7,564 bases of DNA from contig JAIRSS010000253.1 in NCBI GenBank assembly GCA_031255315.1, positions 1 through 7,564 of the forward strand, in the 5' to 3' direction. Source of the DNA: Spirochaetaceae bacterium. Lineage in GTDB: Bacteria > Spirochaetota > Spirochaetia > Treponematales > Breznakiellaceae. How positions within the stretch are numbered: the first letter of the stretch is position 1; each line of letters begins with the position of its first letter. Below the pieces are notes generated by a model that saw only the letters and a list, made by a program, of their open reading frames with translations, was not told the origin of the DNA and did no database searches. The translations under genes were made by a program, and so were the position numbers. This document shows, piece after piece, positions 7,062 to 7,564 of this stretch.

Positions 7062-7074
7062 CCCCTAACTGGGG
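7062..7074 (-). promoter_or_regulatory. Small stem-loop at the 5' end of the fba leader
   Basis: CCCC (7062-7065) pairs with GGGG (7071-7074) around a 5-base loop. With the promoter called at 7113-7085, transcription would begin near 7078, placing this hairpin within the first bases of the mRNA, where it could protect the 5' end. It is only four base pairs, so chance is possible. Confidence 0.35.
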
Positions 7075-7084
7075 CCTTACTGTT

Positions 7085-7113
7085 ATACTAGGTCAGGAAC
7101 CGCCGTTGGTCAA
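7085..7113 (-). promoter_or_regulatory. Sigma-70-type promoter of fba
   Basis: On the minus strand TTGACC (7113-7108) and TAGTAT (7090-7085) match the -35 (TTGACA) and -10 (TATAAT) consensus at 5 of 6 and 4 of 6 positions. They are separated by the ideal 17 bases. The predicted start near 7078 leaves a leader of about 50 bases before the ATG. This is the best promoter in the window and suits a highly expressed glycolytic gene. Confidence 0.75.
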
Positions 7114-7151
7114 GGATAGGGATAGCAGGGCCAGTGGACCTTACCCTATCC
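7114..7151. repeat. Inverted repeat abutting the fba -35 box
   Basis: GGATAGGG (7114-7121) and CCCTATCC (7144-7151) are perfect 8-bp inverted arms separated by 22 bases. The inner arm touches the -35 box directly on its upstream side, where activators commonly bind. It could be an operator or a leftover hairpin from upstream sequence; no regulator gene is nearby. Confidence 0.4.
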
Positions 7152-7376
7152 GGTAGACACAAAGGCGGGATATACAACAGGATGAGAGGAAAGACGGGAA
7201 AGCAAGATAAAGAACGGCGGGTGTACATGAAGGAATTCACGGCTGAAGGGCGGCGCGGGCTGCATTGAGGCGTGACGAAGTAACGCTATAAGCAGCCTGC
7301 TCCCGGCCTCAAGACCGGATGACATACACGCTTTGTTCTCGTCAAACTCACGTTAGTATATCAAAAACATCCAATT
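7152..7376. other. Gene-free stretch upstream of fba
   Basis: Together with the fba leader and the palindrome, the bases 7027-7475 carry no gene I can support. A 28-codon plus-strand frame (7182-7268) has no ribosome binding site and looks random. A small CCGG...CCGG inverted pair lies near 7303-7318. No tRNA, riboswitch or clear terminator was recognised. Confidence 0.5.
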
Positions 7377-7412
7377 GAGACTGTTCCAAAATTTCAGTTT
7401 TGGAACAGCCTC
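7377..7412. repeat. 36-bp palindrome, copy 2
   Basis: Same element as at 9-44 and in the same orientation judged by the central TTCAG. The 17-bp arms are broken by one mismatch (A7380 opposite C7409) and one T-G wobble (7392/7397). Relative to copy 1 there are four base changes, two of them paired: G to T at 7384 and C to A at 7405, which keeps the stem intact. No T-run follows directly on either side, so it is a poorer terminator than copy 1. It could instead be an insertion-sequence end belonging to the reading frame at 7476. Confidence 0.75.
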
Positions 7413-7475
7413 CGTTAGCAAAGATTAAAACAACAGGCGGGTTGCGATAGGATATACAGACGGAGGGAACGGCAC

Positions 7476-7553
7476 ATGAAAGGAAATAAGCGCTTGTATC
7501 CGATAAGCGGGGAAGTATTTAACCGGGAGGTTTTGTCCGTAATCAAGCGGTGA
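7476..7553 (+). CDS. Possible 25-codon ORF or broken gene start, unrecognised
   Basis: A plus-strand ATG follows GGAGGG (7462-7467) at an 8-base distance, a convincing ribosome binding site. The frame reads MKGNKRLYPISGEVFNREVL..., 25 residues, basic, and stops at TGA (7551-7553), eleven bases before the window ends. I do not recognise it. It starts 63 bases after the palindrome at 7377-7412, the sort of spacing seen between an insertion-sequence end and its transposase start. So it may be the first codons of a transposase interrupted by a stop or frameshift; that is inference. It may equally be a true small protein or chance. The sequence to the right of the window would settle it. Confidence 0.3.
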   Translation: MKGNKRLYPISGEVFNREVLSVIKR

Positions 7554-7564
7554 TACCGGGAAGG

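Noticed and set aside
7182..7268. 28-codon plus-strand frame MRGKTGKQDKERRVYMKEFT...
   Set aside because: No ribosome binding site, no recognised similarity, and a length expected by chance.
7476..7564. TGA at 7551-7553 read as selenocysteine
   Set aside because: Only 11 bases follow in the window, so no selenocysteine-insertion hairpin can be seen and the protein is not a recognisable selenoprotein.

Overview
The window reads as ordinary bacterial chromosome of fairly high GC. It holds five well-supported genes, all on the minus strand, and gene-free stretches that carry several short palindromic repeats. The aldolase sequence and the style of the repeats suggest a spirochaete of the Treponema type. 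That is a recollection-based inference: there is no rRNA or other marker gene here to confirm it.

Layout in transcription order (right to left): a class II fructose-bisphosphate aldolase (7026-6028) has a near-consensus sigma-70-type promoter and a strong ribosome binding site. A 437-base gap (6027-5591) follows, filled with dispersed-repeat debris. Then comes a compact four-gene ABC importer operon of the peptide/nickel family: a lipoprotein substrate-binding protein (5590-4049), two permeases (4039-3089 and 3092-2235, overlapping by 4 bases), and one long protein fusing both ATPases (2222-231). A 17-bp perfect hairpin followed by a T-run (44-1) lies 187 bases past the last stop and is the likely operon terminator.

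The transporter should work as one complex. The lipoprotein captures a solute, probably a peptide, outside the inner membrane; the two permeases form the channel; the fused ATPase supplies both nucleotide-binding sites. The substrate cannot be read from the sequence. The aldolase is a central glycolytic enzyme with no evident link to the transporter.

The right edge (7152-7564) has no large gene. It holds a second copy of the 36-base palindrome and a 25-codon plus-strand reading frame with a good ribosome binding site. I see no evidence of a new defence, mobile or regulatory system. The points most worth checking are the paired palindromes with a compensatory base change, the 11-base direct repeat around a 160-base insert-like segment, and long homopolymer runs (including G9) inside transporter genes.
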